NCBI GenBank assembly: GCA_020345785.1
Contig: CP070771.1
Coordinates: 718,016-728,394 of the forward strand
DNA length: 10,379 nt
From: Desulfobacterales bacterium
GTDB lineage: Bacteria > Desulfobacterota > Desulfobacteria > Desulfobacterales > JAFDCJ01
Direction of reading: 5' to 3'
Part shown: piece by piece, positions 1 to 5,591 of the stretch
Layout: each line of letters begins with the position of its first letter
Numbering within the stretch: position 1 is the stretch's first letter
Made by a program: the position numbers and the translations under genes
The notes under the pieces: model-generated
What the model was told of the DNA's origin: nothing
Databases searched by the model: none
Seen by the model: only the letters and a program-made list of their open reading frames with translations

Positions 1-1494
1 CCCGGCCGCATCGATAATGGCGAACACATCCTGCCATTTGGCGACGATCGGCGGCTTGTCTTCCCAGGTCAGCGGATCGATGGTGGTGGGCACACCGAGC
101 AGTTCGAAATAGGCCGGGTCGCCCCGCATATGGGATGCGCCGATGGGAGAGGTGGCATAGGCCAGCCCCATCCCCTGTTCACCGCGGGGTTCATAACCGG
201 CGAAGTCCTGACCCTTGGCGACCATCGCCAGTTCCGGATGCCCGTACCGGGTGGCAAGGCGCAGGCTGCCTTCGGCCAGCCTGTCGCCGAACCCCTGCCG
301 CAATCCGGTCTGGCGAACCAGCTTTACCAGGGCTTCCGCGTCGCCCCACTTCAACGGCATGCCGACATCGGATTCCGGCAGATATCCTTTCTCAAATAAT
401 TCCATGGCACAGGCAATGGTAGAGCCCATGCTGATGGTGTCAATCCCCAGCTCGTTGCACTCATAGTTGGCTTTTGTCAGGGCCGCTAAATCATCCACCT
501 CGCAGTCGGATCCGAGGGCATAGATGGTTTCATATTCCGGACCTTCCCCCTCCCCCTGATAGGGGCCGTCCGGAATTTTGGTCACGCGGCCGCAGGCAAT
601 CGGGCAGCTGAAACAGGGTTTGGCCCGCACCAGATATTTTTTGGTCAGGGTCTCACCGTAGATGGACTCCCAGCCATCGAAGGTTCCCTGCTGAAAATTG
701 CGGGTCGGAAAAACCCCGTGGCTCTGGGTGCCGACCACCGTAATGGCCGTACCGTGCAGACGCAGCGGCGGCGGATTGTCTTTGGTGGCTTCTTTAAATT
801 TGTTTCTGAATTTGCTGTTGGCGGCTTTAAATGCCTCGGGATCGAACAGCGAGATCTCTTGGTATCCCTTGACGACGATGCCTTTTAAATTCTTGCTGCC
901 CAGCACTGCACCGACCCCGGAGCGGCCGGCCGCCCGATCCCGATCGTTCATGATGGCTGCGATCCGCGCCAGCTTTTCCCCGGCCGGCCCGATTACGGCG
1001 GTTTTGGCTTTGTCATCGGTTTCCCGGCGCAGCGCATCGTCGGTCTCGTGGGTGGTCAGGCCCCACAGGTGTTCGGCGGAACGCAGTTCGGCCCGCTCTC
1101 CGTTGATCCACAGATAAACCGGCCGCGGTGATTTGCCTTCCAGAATGATGACATCATGACCACTCTTTTTCAGTTCGGCCGGAAAATTTCCGCCGGAATT
1201 CGAACAGCTGATGGCCCCGGTCAACGGCGATTTGGTGGTGACCATGTATCGTGCACCGGTGGGCGCCGCCGTTCCGGTCAAGGGGCCAGTCGCCATGATG
1301 ACTTTATTGGCAGGTGACAACGGATCGCATGCAGGATCGACCTCCTTTGACAAATAATAGATCCCCAGTCCGCGACCGCCGACATAGGTTTTGGCAACCC
1401 CGGGATCCAGCTTCTCCGTGCTGATTTGGCCGCCGGTCAAATCAACCCTCAATACTTTGCCGCACCACCCGTGCATTGCGGTATTTTCCTGCAT
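1..1494 (-). CDS. aor: Aldehyde:ferredoxin oxidoreductase (AOR family), C-terminus cut by window edge
   Basis: Tungstopterin enzymes of this family oxidise aldehydes to carboxylic acids in the cytoplasm and pass electrons to ferredoxin. The reading frame is open for 498 codons and runs off the left edge; full-length relatives have about 600-620 residues. The N-terminal cofactor-binding domain covers roughly residues 8-210, with GGRGLGIYYL near 39-48, GARYMVTTKSPLTG near 80-93 and AGRSGVGAVLGSKNLKG near 189-205. The 4Fe-4S motif CxxCxxxC is seen as C294, C297 and C301. GPEYE lies at 318-322, the pterin-type NELGIDTIS at 347-355, and H455 sits where the family's conserved active-site His falls. 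The window ends inside IIDAAG, just before the expected GLC that would give the fourth cluster cysteine at about residue 500. The start follows AAAGGAGG with short spacing. The substrate cannot be told from sequence: simple aldehydes are likely, but specialised AOR paralogues exist. The family call is firm. Confidence 0.95.
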   Translation of the reverse strand, partial: MQENTAMHGWCGKVLRVDLTGGQISTEKLDPGVAKTYVGGRGLGIYYLSKEVDPACDPLSPANKVIMATGPLTGTAAPTGARYMVTTKSPLTGAISCSNSGGNFPAELKKSGHDVIILEGKSPRPVYLWINGERAELRSAEHLWGLTTHETDDALRRETDDKAKTAVIGPAGEKLARIAAIMNDRDRAAGRSGVGAVLGSKNLKGIVVKGYQEISLFDPEAFKAANSKFRNKFKEATKDNPPPLRLHGTAITVVGTQSHGVFPTRNFQQGTFDGWESIYGETLTKKYLVRAKPCFSCPIACGRVTKIPDGPYQGEGEGPEYETIYALGSDCEVDDLAALTKANYECNELGIDTISMGSTIACAMELFEKGYLPESDVGMPLKWGDAEALVKLVRQTGLRQGFGDRLAEGSLRLATRYGHPELAMVAKGQDFAGYEPRGEQGMGLAYATSPIGASHMRGDPAYFELLGVPTTIDPLTWEDKPPIVAKWQDVFAIIDAAG

Positions 1495-1674
1495 AAGGCC
1501 TCCTTTAGAATTTTTTATTTCCGTCTGAAGCTTGTATTCTGTATAGTGTCTATATTTGATAGATCGGGAAAAAAGACCACACGAATACAGTGAATCTTTT
1601 TGGTTGATATATGGACCTATTTTACGGGTATTTGTCAAGATTTTTTATAACATAAATCTTCATCTTCAATTCTC

Positions 1675-1692
1675 ATCCCGATAGATCGGGAT
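1675..1692. repeat. Palindromic intergenic repeat (ATCCCGAT-AG-ATCGGGAT)
   Basis: This is a perfect 8-bp inverted repeat around a 2-nt centre, in the divergent spacer between the AOR gene and the SLATT-like gene. Its right part, GATAGATCGGGA, recurs exactly at 1558-1569 on the same strand without the left arm. The site could be an operator controlling one or both divergent genes, or a copy of a dispersed palindromic repeat. I see no convincing -35/-10 pair tied to it. The rest of the 244-nt spacer is AT-rich with no ORF I would call. Confidence 0.5.
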
Positions 1693-1738
1693 GGCTTATG
1701 AATGGAGTTAAAGTCAACGACGCTATTGGAGATTAAAA

Positions 1739-2401
1739 ATGGTCGACAAAGAAAGATCTGCCGCAGAAATTGAAAAAGATATGGATCGTCTCGACTGGGA
1801 AAATGAGGATCCTAAAATGGTGCTTTCCCGGCTGTATGATTTGACTGTCGAACGGATGCAATCGGAGCAAAACTGGTACGAAAAACTGATCCCGCGTATG
1901 AGGTGGGGATCCTATGCTTTGCGCGCATTCAGCCTTGCTTTTCTGATTTTCGGAGTGATTGCGCCGCTGCTGGGCGTGATGAAATTTCCGGCTGGGGATG
2001 CAGCCTTGCAGCTCAGGTACAGCTATGCCGGTTATATCGGACTGGCATTGGCCGGCATCTTGTTTTCAATCGATAAATTTTTTGTCGTTTCGAAAACCTG
2101 GATGAGGTATATATCCGCGAAGCTGATTATAGCGAAAAAAATGCTGGAGTTTCGCTACAAATGGCAAGACCTTCGTGCCGAGATGAAAGGAACTGATGAT
2201 ATCGATCCCGCTAAGCAAAAATTAATTATTGCGGATTTCCAAAAATTTGTTTGCGACATCATGGATGAAGTCATCAAGGAAACAGGCTCGTGGCGATCGG
2301 ATCTTGAAGAAGGGCTTAAAGCCCAAAGCGATAAACTCAGCCAAGCCGATCAGAAACTGCGCAATAAATTATCTCAAGAGCGAGCATCCGAGAAAAAATA
2401 A
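1739..2401 (+). CDS. SLATT-like two-transmembrane protein
   Basis: This 220-residue protein resembles the SLATT family, predicted pore-forming effectors often linked to nucleotide-sensing defence or conflict systems. The acidic N-terminus (1-30) leads into a helix with the QNWYEKLIPRMRW segment at 44-56, the Trp-Tyr-containing pre-membrane helix typical of SLATT. A first membrane segment lies at about 58-81, a short loop follows, a second lies at about 94-118 (AGYIGLALAGILF), and a long charged, coiled-coil-prone tail runs from about 125 to the end. No signal peptide or enzymatic motif is visible. GGAG at 1728-1731 sits 7 nt before the ATG. No CD-NTase, TIR, SLOG or reverse-transcriptase partner is in the window; the next gene, cinA-like, starts 88 nt downstream with its own ribosome binding site and may share the transcript. 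The family call is by pattern recognition; a generic 2TM protein is the alternative. Confidence 0.65.
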   Translation: MVDKERSAAEIEKDMDRLDWENEDPKMVLSRLYDLTVERMQSEQNWYEKLIPRMRWGSYALRAFSLAFLIFGVIAPLLGVMKFPAGDAALQLRYSYAGYIGLALAGILFSIDKFFVVSKTWMRYISAKLIIAKKMLEFRYKWQDLRAEMKGTDDIDPAKQKLIIADFQKFVCDIMDEVIKETGSWRSDLEEGLKAQSDKLSQADQKLRNKLSQERASEKK

Positions 2402-2489
2402 AATTTGAAAGGGACCTAATTTCCTATGCAATGATGCATTATAATATTGGATTGGGAACAAAACTTGTTTGTAATATTGGAGGCGCATA

Positions 2490-3725
2490 ATGCATGCAGA
2501 AATTGTAATGATCGGCACGGAGCTTTTGTTGGGGGAACTGGTTGATACCAACGCTAACAGATTGGCCAAGGCATTGCGTGAAATCGGGCTTGACCTATAT
2601 TACAAAACAACCGTCGGCGATAACGAAGCCCGAATCACGGAAGTGCTCAATCTGGCTCTGGATCGCTCGGACGTGATCATAACTTCAGGAGGCATCGGGC
2701 CGACCGTTGATGATATGACGCGCCAGGCCGTCGCCCATGCCACGGGGCGCAAGCTGATTTACAGCCCCGACCTGGAAGAGCAAATCGCAGCCCGTTTTCG
2801 AAGTTTCGGCCGTGAGATGGCTGAAAACAATAAGCGCCAGGCGTATATTCCGGACGGCGCGCTGCCGCTTTCCAATCCGGTCGGCACGGCGCCCTGCTTC
2901 CTTTGCGAGGATATCCGGGGGCGCGGTGTCGTTATCTCTCTGCCCGGGGTTCCGCGTGAGCTGGAGTATATGCTGAGCAAAAAAGTGATTCCGCTGCTGG
3001 TTGAGAGAATGGGAGGGGCAAAGGTCACCAAGATTCGCGTTTTGAGAACCTGCGCCGTGGGAGAGAGCAACGTTGATCGGGTTATCGGAGATTTGATGAC
3101 CACGAATAATCCAACCATCGGGTTGGCTGCCCATGCAGGTCAAACCGATGTCCGTATTACGGCCAAGGCCGACACGGAGGCCGAGGCCGACACCCTCATC
3201 ACGTCCATTGAAGCCGAAGTTCGAGCGCGGCTTGGCGTCGCCATTTACGGCGTGGAAAAAGAAACCGTGCCTGAGGTGATCGGACGGCTGCTGTCAAAAA
3301 AGAATTTAAAGTTGGGTGTGGTCGATACGCTTACCGGCGGACTTCTGGCCCGTGAACTCATCGATGCCGGATTCGGCCACCTGGTTACGGCCAACCTGCA
3401 CGAAATGGATGTGTCGGCCGCGTTACAAAAGGCCGGTTTGGCTGCTCAGGCTGATGCGTCGGGCGGTGAACACAGCACGCTGGCTATGGGCCTGGCGCAG
3501 TTCGCTGCCCCGCCCGACGGTGTCGGTCTTGCGCTGATCGGCCCCTTCGACGATAATTCGACCTTTATTGCGCTTTGTGGACCACACGGGATGCGGCTGG
3601 CCAAGGTGGGCCGCAACTATCAGGATTCAGACTATATCCGCAATTGGCTCGCCATCCAGGGCTTGGATTGGATAAGACGGGCGGTGTTGGGCGAGCTCAC
3701 ATCCCCGGCGGATTGGAAGGAGTAG
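2490..3725 (+). CDS. cinA: CinA-like protein: intact MoCF/COG1058 domain, degenerate amidase (PncC) domain
   Basis: CinA proteins join an N-terminal molybdopterin-binding-fold domain (COG1058, linked to ADP-ribose/NAD-related pyrophosphatase activity) to a C-terminal nicotinamide-mononucleotide amidase domain. At 411 residues the length is normal. The N-terminal domain is well conserved: MIGTELLLGELVDTNANRLA at 7-26, TSGGIGPTVDD at 65-75 and LPGVPRELE at 151-159. A linking domain covers about 175-255. The C-terminal domain begins near 258 (VPEVIGRLL) but the amidase signature, usually AESCTGG, reads VVDTLTGG (277-284), so the expected serine is a threonine. The later TGIAGPxGG-like loop is reduced to LALIGPFDD (348-355). 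Amidase activity is therefore doubtful, while the N-terminal activity is plausible. GGAGG at 2479-2483 lies 6 nt before the ATG. The gene follows the SLATT-like gene on the same strand. The family call is firm; loss of amidase function is inference. Confidence 0.93.
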   Translation: MHAEIVMIGTELLLGELVDTNANRLAKALREIGLDLYYKTTVGDNEARITEVLNLALDRSDVIITSGGIGPTVDDMTRQAVAHATGRKLIYSPDLEEQIAARFRSFGREMAENNKRQAYIPDGALPLSNPVGTAPCFLCEDIRGRGVVISLPGVPRELEYMLSKKVIPLLVERMGGAKVTKIRVLRTCAVGESNVDRVIGDLMTTNNPTIGLAAHAGQTDVRITAKADTEAEADTLITSIEAEVRARLGVAIYGVEKETVPEVIGRLLSKKNLKLGVVDTLTGGLLARELIDAGFGHLVTANLHEMDVSAALQKAGLAAQADASGGEHSTLAMGLAQFAAPPDGVGLALIGPFDDNSTFIALCGPHGMRLAKVGRNYQDSDYIRNWLAIQGLDWIRRAVLGELTSPADWKE

Positions 3726-3807
3726 CAACCCGAGATTATATAGTTTCGAATACGCGGCAATGCGGGTTTGTGTGAGACACCCTACCTAGTACGTATTATA
3801 TTGTTTT

Positions 3808-3834
3808 CACCGCAGAGGCGCAAAGAACGCAGAG
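3808..3834. repeat. Dispersed intergenic repeat with two CGCAGAG units
   Basis: CGCAGAG occurs at 3811-3817 and 3828-3834, within a 27-nt stretch rich in GCAGAG/GCAAAG. From memory this motif recurs in intergenic regions of many environmental bacteria, including sulfate reducers. That recollection cannot be tested here; within the window it occurs once. It lies about 80 nt past the end of the cinA-like gene. Confidence 0.45.
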
Positions 3835-3849
3835 TGACATAATTTTTCT

Positions 3850-3874
3850 CTGATTTTTTGAGAGGAAAAATCAG
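3850..3874. repeat. Inverted repeat CTGATTTTT / AAAAATCAG
   Basis: Two perfect 9-nt arms (3850-3858 and 3866-3874) flank a 7-nt loop. The hairpin is weak and AT-rich and begins 15 nt after the CGCAGAG repeat, so the two may be parts of one dispersed element. AATCAG recurs at 3882-3887. No T-run follows on the plus strand, so it does not look like a good terminator for the cinA-like gene. Confidence 0.4.
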
Positions 3875-3962
3875 CGAAATTAATCAGCCTACGGGTAGAC
3901 GCATAGTTGCGGAATTCCGATGCCGGGTGTGAAAAGACACCGCAGGACCGACCGTAACTGAA

Positions 3963-4151
3963 TCAGATAACATATTCGGTGTTGCGCTGCGCTTCGAGAC
4001 TATCGCAGTATGTATCAAAAACAAAATACATACAGGCGTTTTTATAGGTTGATTTTTGATAGAAACGGCAATTTTTTTGCTGCTCCTTGCCACCGGCTGT
4101 GCAGACGGAAATAATATCCCGCTTACAAAAACATACTTCGCCAATCTGCAC
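3963..4151 (-). CDS. Small cysteine-rich protein, function unknown
   Basis: This is a 62-residue ORF on the minus strand with six cysteines (C7, C9, C17, C28, C40, C49), in the order CxC-x7-C-x10-C-x11-C-x8-C. The central and C-terminal part (MYFVFDTYCDSLEAQ, 41-55) looks like real protein, unlike the overlapping frames. A very strong AGGAGG (4160-4165) precedes it. I chose the GTG at 4151 because its 8-nt spacing is normal; the in-frame GTG at 4158-4160 overlaps the ribosome binding site. There is no signal peptide or membrane segment, so a cytoplasmic metal- or cluster-binding protein is possible, but that is inference from the cysteines alone. I do not know a named family. Two dyad symmetries lie just upstream (4179-4206 and 4234-4248). 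Its gene neighbours, cinA-like and vapBC, are on the opposite strand. Confidence 0.6.
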   Translation of the reverse strand: MQIGEVCFCKRDIISVCTAGGKEQQKNCRFYQKSTYKNACMYFVFDTYCDSLEAQRNTEYVI

Positions 4152-4178
4152 GATATTCACCTCCTACGACAACTATTG

Positions 4179-4206
4179 CTTTTAATGAGCGTTACTCGAT
4201 TAAAAG
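4179..4206 (-). promoter_or_regulatory. Long dyad symmetry upstream of the Cys-rich gene
   Basis: The arms CTTTTAAT (4179-4186) and ATTAAAAG (4199-4206) are perfect. They continue inward with GAG (4187-4189) and CTC (4195-4197), leaving a 5-nt loop and one bulged G at 4198. That gives 11 paired positions, ending 13 nt upstream of the ribosome binding site of the minus-strand Cys-rich gene. The position fits an operator or a 5' UTR hairpin. No T-run follows on either strand, which argues against a terminator. Confidence 0.5.
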
Positions 4207-4233
4207 TTTGCTGAGAGACAGACAAGACTACAT

Positions 4234-4248
4234 AGACAACGTTTGTCT
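4234..4248. promoter_or_regulatory. Short dyad AGACAA-CGT-TTGTCT
   Basis: This perfect 6-bp inverted repeat with a 3-nt centre lies 28 nt from the longer dyad. AGACA-like words also cluster just to its left (4215-4229). It may be a regulator binding site for the Cys-rich gene. No known regulator motif is recognised. Confidence 0.35.
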
Positions 4249-4524
4249 TTCGCGGAAAATAGGTATGCAGTTTGCTACATTTGTAGTCAGCAATATTTGT
4301 GCCAATCGAAGCCAAGTGGACGGGGCTACCTTAGCTCTGCATCGTTCAGTTCACAAAAACTTAAGATTTCGTCCAGACCAAATATTTATTGGGCGGACTA
4401 CGGTAGGCAGTACGCCCGCGCATCCCTTGCGACTCAAGGCTCTATGTGCATAGCATACGGGAAAGTGCCGGTTCTGAAGATATCCGCGGTGAGTTATAGG
4501 CAATGGGTTTTGCTTTAAGAAAAC

Positions 4525-4559
4525 CGGGTTGCTGAAGTGAAACGCAACCCGTTTATTTC
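4525..4559 (+). terminator. Possible intrinsic terminator or structured RNA hairpin
   Basis: CGGGTTGC (4525-4532) and GCAACCCG (4544-4551) form a perfect 8-bp GC-containing stem with an 11-nt loop, followed by TTTATTT. It would end plus-strand transcription coming from the unassigned region, or insulate the vapBC promoter. The loop is large and the T-run is interrupted, so efficiency is uncertain. Confidence 0.45.
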
Positions 4560-4632
4560 AATTGGCGAGCTGCCTTTGAAGTAATCTTGACAAAATTTTG
4601 ACGTTCCCGCACTTTATTTAAACAGATAATAT

Positions 4633-4676
4633 TTGACATGCTTATTAATTATTACTAATCTATCGATTGAGTAATA
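4633..4676 (+). promoter_or_regulatory. vapBC promoter region with palindromic operator
   Basis: A consensus -35 TTGACA lies at 4633-4638; the -10 is not clear-cut (AT-rich, about 4653-4661). Over and just after the expected -10 is an extended palindrome. Its outer arms are TATTACT (4650-4656) and AGTAATA (4670-4676), and its inner arms AATC (4657-4660) and GATT (4665-4668). It ends 7 nt before the antitoxin ribosome binding site TGGAGG (4684-4689). Toxin-antitoxin operons of this type usually repress themselves through such a site, so an operator role is a reasonable inference. Confidence 0.55.
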
Positions 4677-4693
4677 CTAAAAATGGAGGTTTT

Positions 4694-4939
4694 ATGAAAG
4701 CCTATACCATCACTCCCAAAGGGCAGGTTACCATCCCGGCAGAAATCAGAGAAAAACTGAAATTGTATCCGGGCGATAAAATTACATACGAAGATACGGC
4801 CGCAGGTATTCTTATAAAGCCGGCAAAAAAGGATATGATTGCAGATTTTGGCTTCCTTAAGGAGCGCGATCACCCTGAAGATCTTGAAGTAATTAGGAAA
4901 TCAGTAAGAAAAAAAATTGCTGAAAAAATTCTAAGATGA
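4694..4939 (+). CDS. vapB: AbrB/MazE-fold antitoxin of a VapBC-type pair
   Basis: This 81-residue protein begins with the swapped-hairpin AbrB DNA-binding domain: TITPKGQVTIPAEIREKLKL at 5-24, then PGDKITYED near 26-34 and ILIKPA near 39-44. The charged C-terminal half (about 45-81) would bind and neutralise the partner toxin. I chose the ATG at 4694 because TGGAGG lies 4 nt before it; an earlier in-frame start at 4667 would run through the ribosome binding site and the operator. The stop codon overlaps the start of the PIN toxin gene by 4 nt (ATGA), showing translational coupling. The protein probably represses its own promoter, with the toxin as co-repressor, through the palindrome at 4650-4676. 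The family is clear; the gene name follows the partner toxin. Confidence 0.93.
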   Translation: MKAYTITPKGQVTIPAEIREKLKLYPGDKITYEDTAAGILIKPAKKDMIADFGFLKERDHPEDLEVIRKSVRKKIAEKILR

Positions 4940-5367
4940 AAAAAGTCTTTTTTGATACCAATTTTCTCCTGCGATTTTATCTTGATGATATCCCAACTCA
5001 GGCTTTAAGAGCGAAAAGGATGGTGCAAGCGGGCAAAGAAGGGGCGCTATTGCTGGTAACGGATCTGATTGTCATCTGTGAAATGGTATGGGTGTTGGAC
5101 TCATTTTACAATCTTGAAAAAGAATTGATTGCGGAGAAGATCACTAATTTATATCGGACACCCGGTGTTATTGTCTTTAACGGTGATATCTTGCCGGACG
5201 CTCTTTCAATTTATGTCAGCAAAAATATTGACTTCACCGATGCCGTAGTGGCAAGCAGTGCAACAAAAAACCATATCGAGTACCTGGCTTCATTTGACAA
5301 AAAGCATATGAAGCGACTATCTGATTTGGGAATTAAACGAATTGAGTCGCCGGAAGAGATATTGTGA
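4936..5367 (+). CDS. vapC: PIN-domain ribonuclease toxin (VapC type)
   Basis: PIN toxins are Mg2+-dependent ribonucleases that cleave tRNA or rRNA to halt growth when their antitoxin is lost. At 143 residues this is a single PIN domain of typical size. The acidic active-site set is intact: D7 in FFDTNFLLR, E49 in VICEMVWVL, D102 in FTDAVVAS and D121 in SFDKKHMKRL. The gene starts inside the antitoxin stop (ATGA overlap), the standard toxin-antitoxin arrangement. The cell would need the antitoxin to keep it silent. The RNA target cannot be predicted from sequence. No clear terminator follows the gene. Confidence 0.94.
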   Translation: MKKVFFDTNFLLRFYLDDIPTQALRAKRMVQAGKEGALLLVTDLIVICEMVWVLDSFYNLEKELIAEKITNLYRTPGVIVFNGDILPDALSIYVSKNIDFTDAVVASSATKNHIEYLASFDKKHMKRLSDLGIKRIESPEEIL

Positions 5368-5535
5368 CAGGTTGCGATTGCCAATATTTTTTTGATACGG
5401 TCTATGAGCTTCTTCTCGATATGCCGCGGCTAGATTTTCATAGCGCAGCGAAGAATAGGCATTAGAGGGGCTGAGAATGTTTCGTTTGAATTGATAGAAT
5501 ACCTCGATTTAGGCATTTTATTGAGTTGCGATATC

Positions 5536-5570
5536 ATCCAGTATCAAGTATCCAGCATCGAGCATCGGCG
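5536..5570. repeat. Period-7 tandem repeat (ATCNNGN units)
   Basis: Five consecutive 7-mers run ATCCAGT, ATCAAGT, ATCCAGC, ATCGAGC, ATCGGCG. They lie between vapC and the convergent hydrolase gene, ending 22 nt before the hydrolase stop. I see no coding function. The remaining intergenic DNA from 5368 holds no clear gene or terminator. Confidence 0.55.
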
Positions 5571-5591
5571 ACAAACGCCGTTACGGTGCGT

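Larger units (their letters stand above)
4166..4632. other. Non-coding or unassigned stretch rich in hairpins
   Basis: Between the Cys-rich gene and the vapBC promoter I find no convincing gene. The plus-strand ORFs at 4208-4453 and 4243-4518 lack a ribosome binding site and resemble no family I know. Besides the listed dyads there are small inverted repeats: CTACA-TT-TGTAG at 4275-4286, and GGGCGGAC/GTACGCCC at 4391-4398 and 4410-4417, which form a stem with one mismatch and an 11-nt loop. It could hold a structured leader for the minus-strand Cys-rich gene, a small RNA ending at the 4525 hairpin, or decayed coding sequence. I cannot decide among these. Confidence 0.3.

Noticed and set aside
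698..1117. A 139-codon plus-strand ORF opposite the AOR gene.
   Set aside because: The minus-strand frame encodes clear AOR motifs across this stretch; the plus ORF is a GC-skew shadow.
2685..3143. A 152-codon minus-strand ORF and other ORFs antisense or out of frame within the cinA-like gene.
   Set aside because: They are shadows of a strongly conserved plus-strand gene and have low-complexity, unrecognised translations.
4056..4214. Plus-strand ORF from a TTG start with a lipoprotein-like leader (hydrophobic stretch then ATGC lipobox).
   Set aside because: It lies antisense to the Cys-rich small gene, lacks a ribosome binding site and a positively charged N-region, and a stop codon sits just upstream. 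The minus-strand reading explains the sequence better.
4261..4460. Possible riboswitch (cyclic-di-GMP-like features were considered on both strands).
   Set aside because: The conserved core bases of known classes that I could check by eye are not present; only generic small hairpins are seen.
4208..4518. Two overlapping plus-strand ORFs of 81 and 91 codons in the long spacer.
   Set aside because: Neither has a ribosome binding site or a recognisable motif, and they overlap each other in different frames.
5364..5465. 33-codon ORF starting at a GTG that overlaps the vapC stop, with GGAAGAG upstream.
   Set aside because: Very short, unrecognised composition, and the upstream purine stretch is part of the vapC coding sequence. 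Not enough support for a third gene in the operon.
3808..5570. CRISPR array or insertion sequence as an explanation for the repeats.
   Set aside because: Repeats are not regularly spaced with unique spacers, there is no transposase ORF, and no terminal inverted repeats with target duplications were found.
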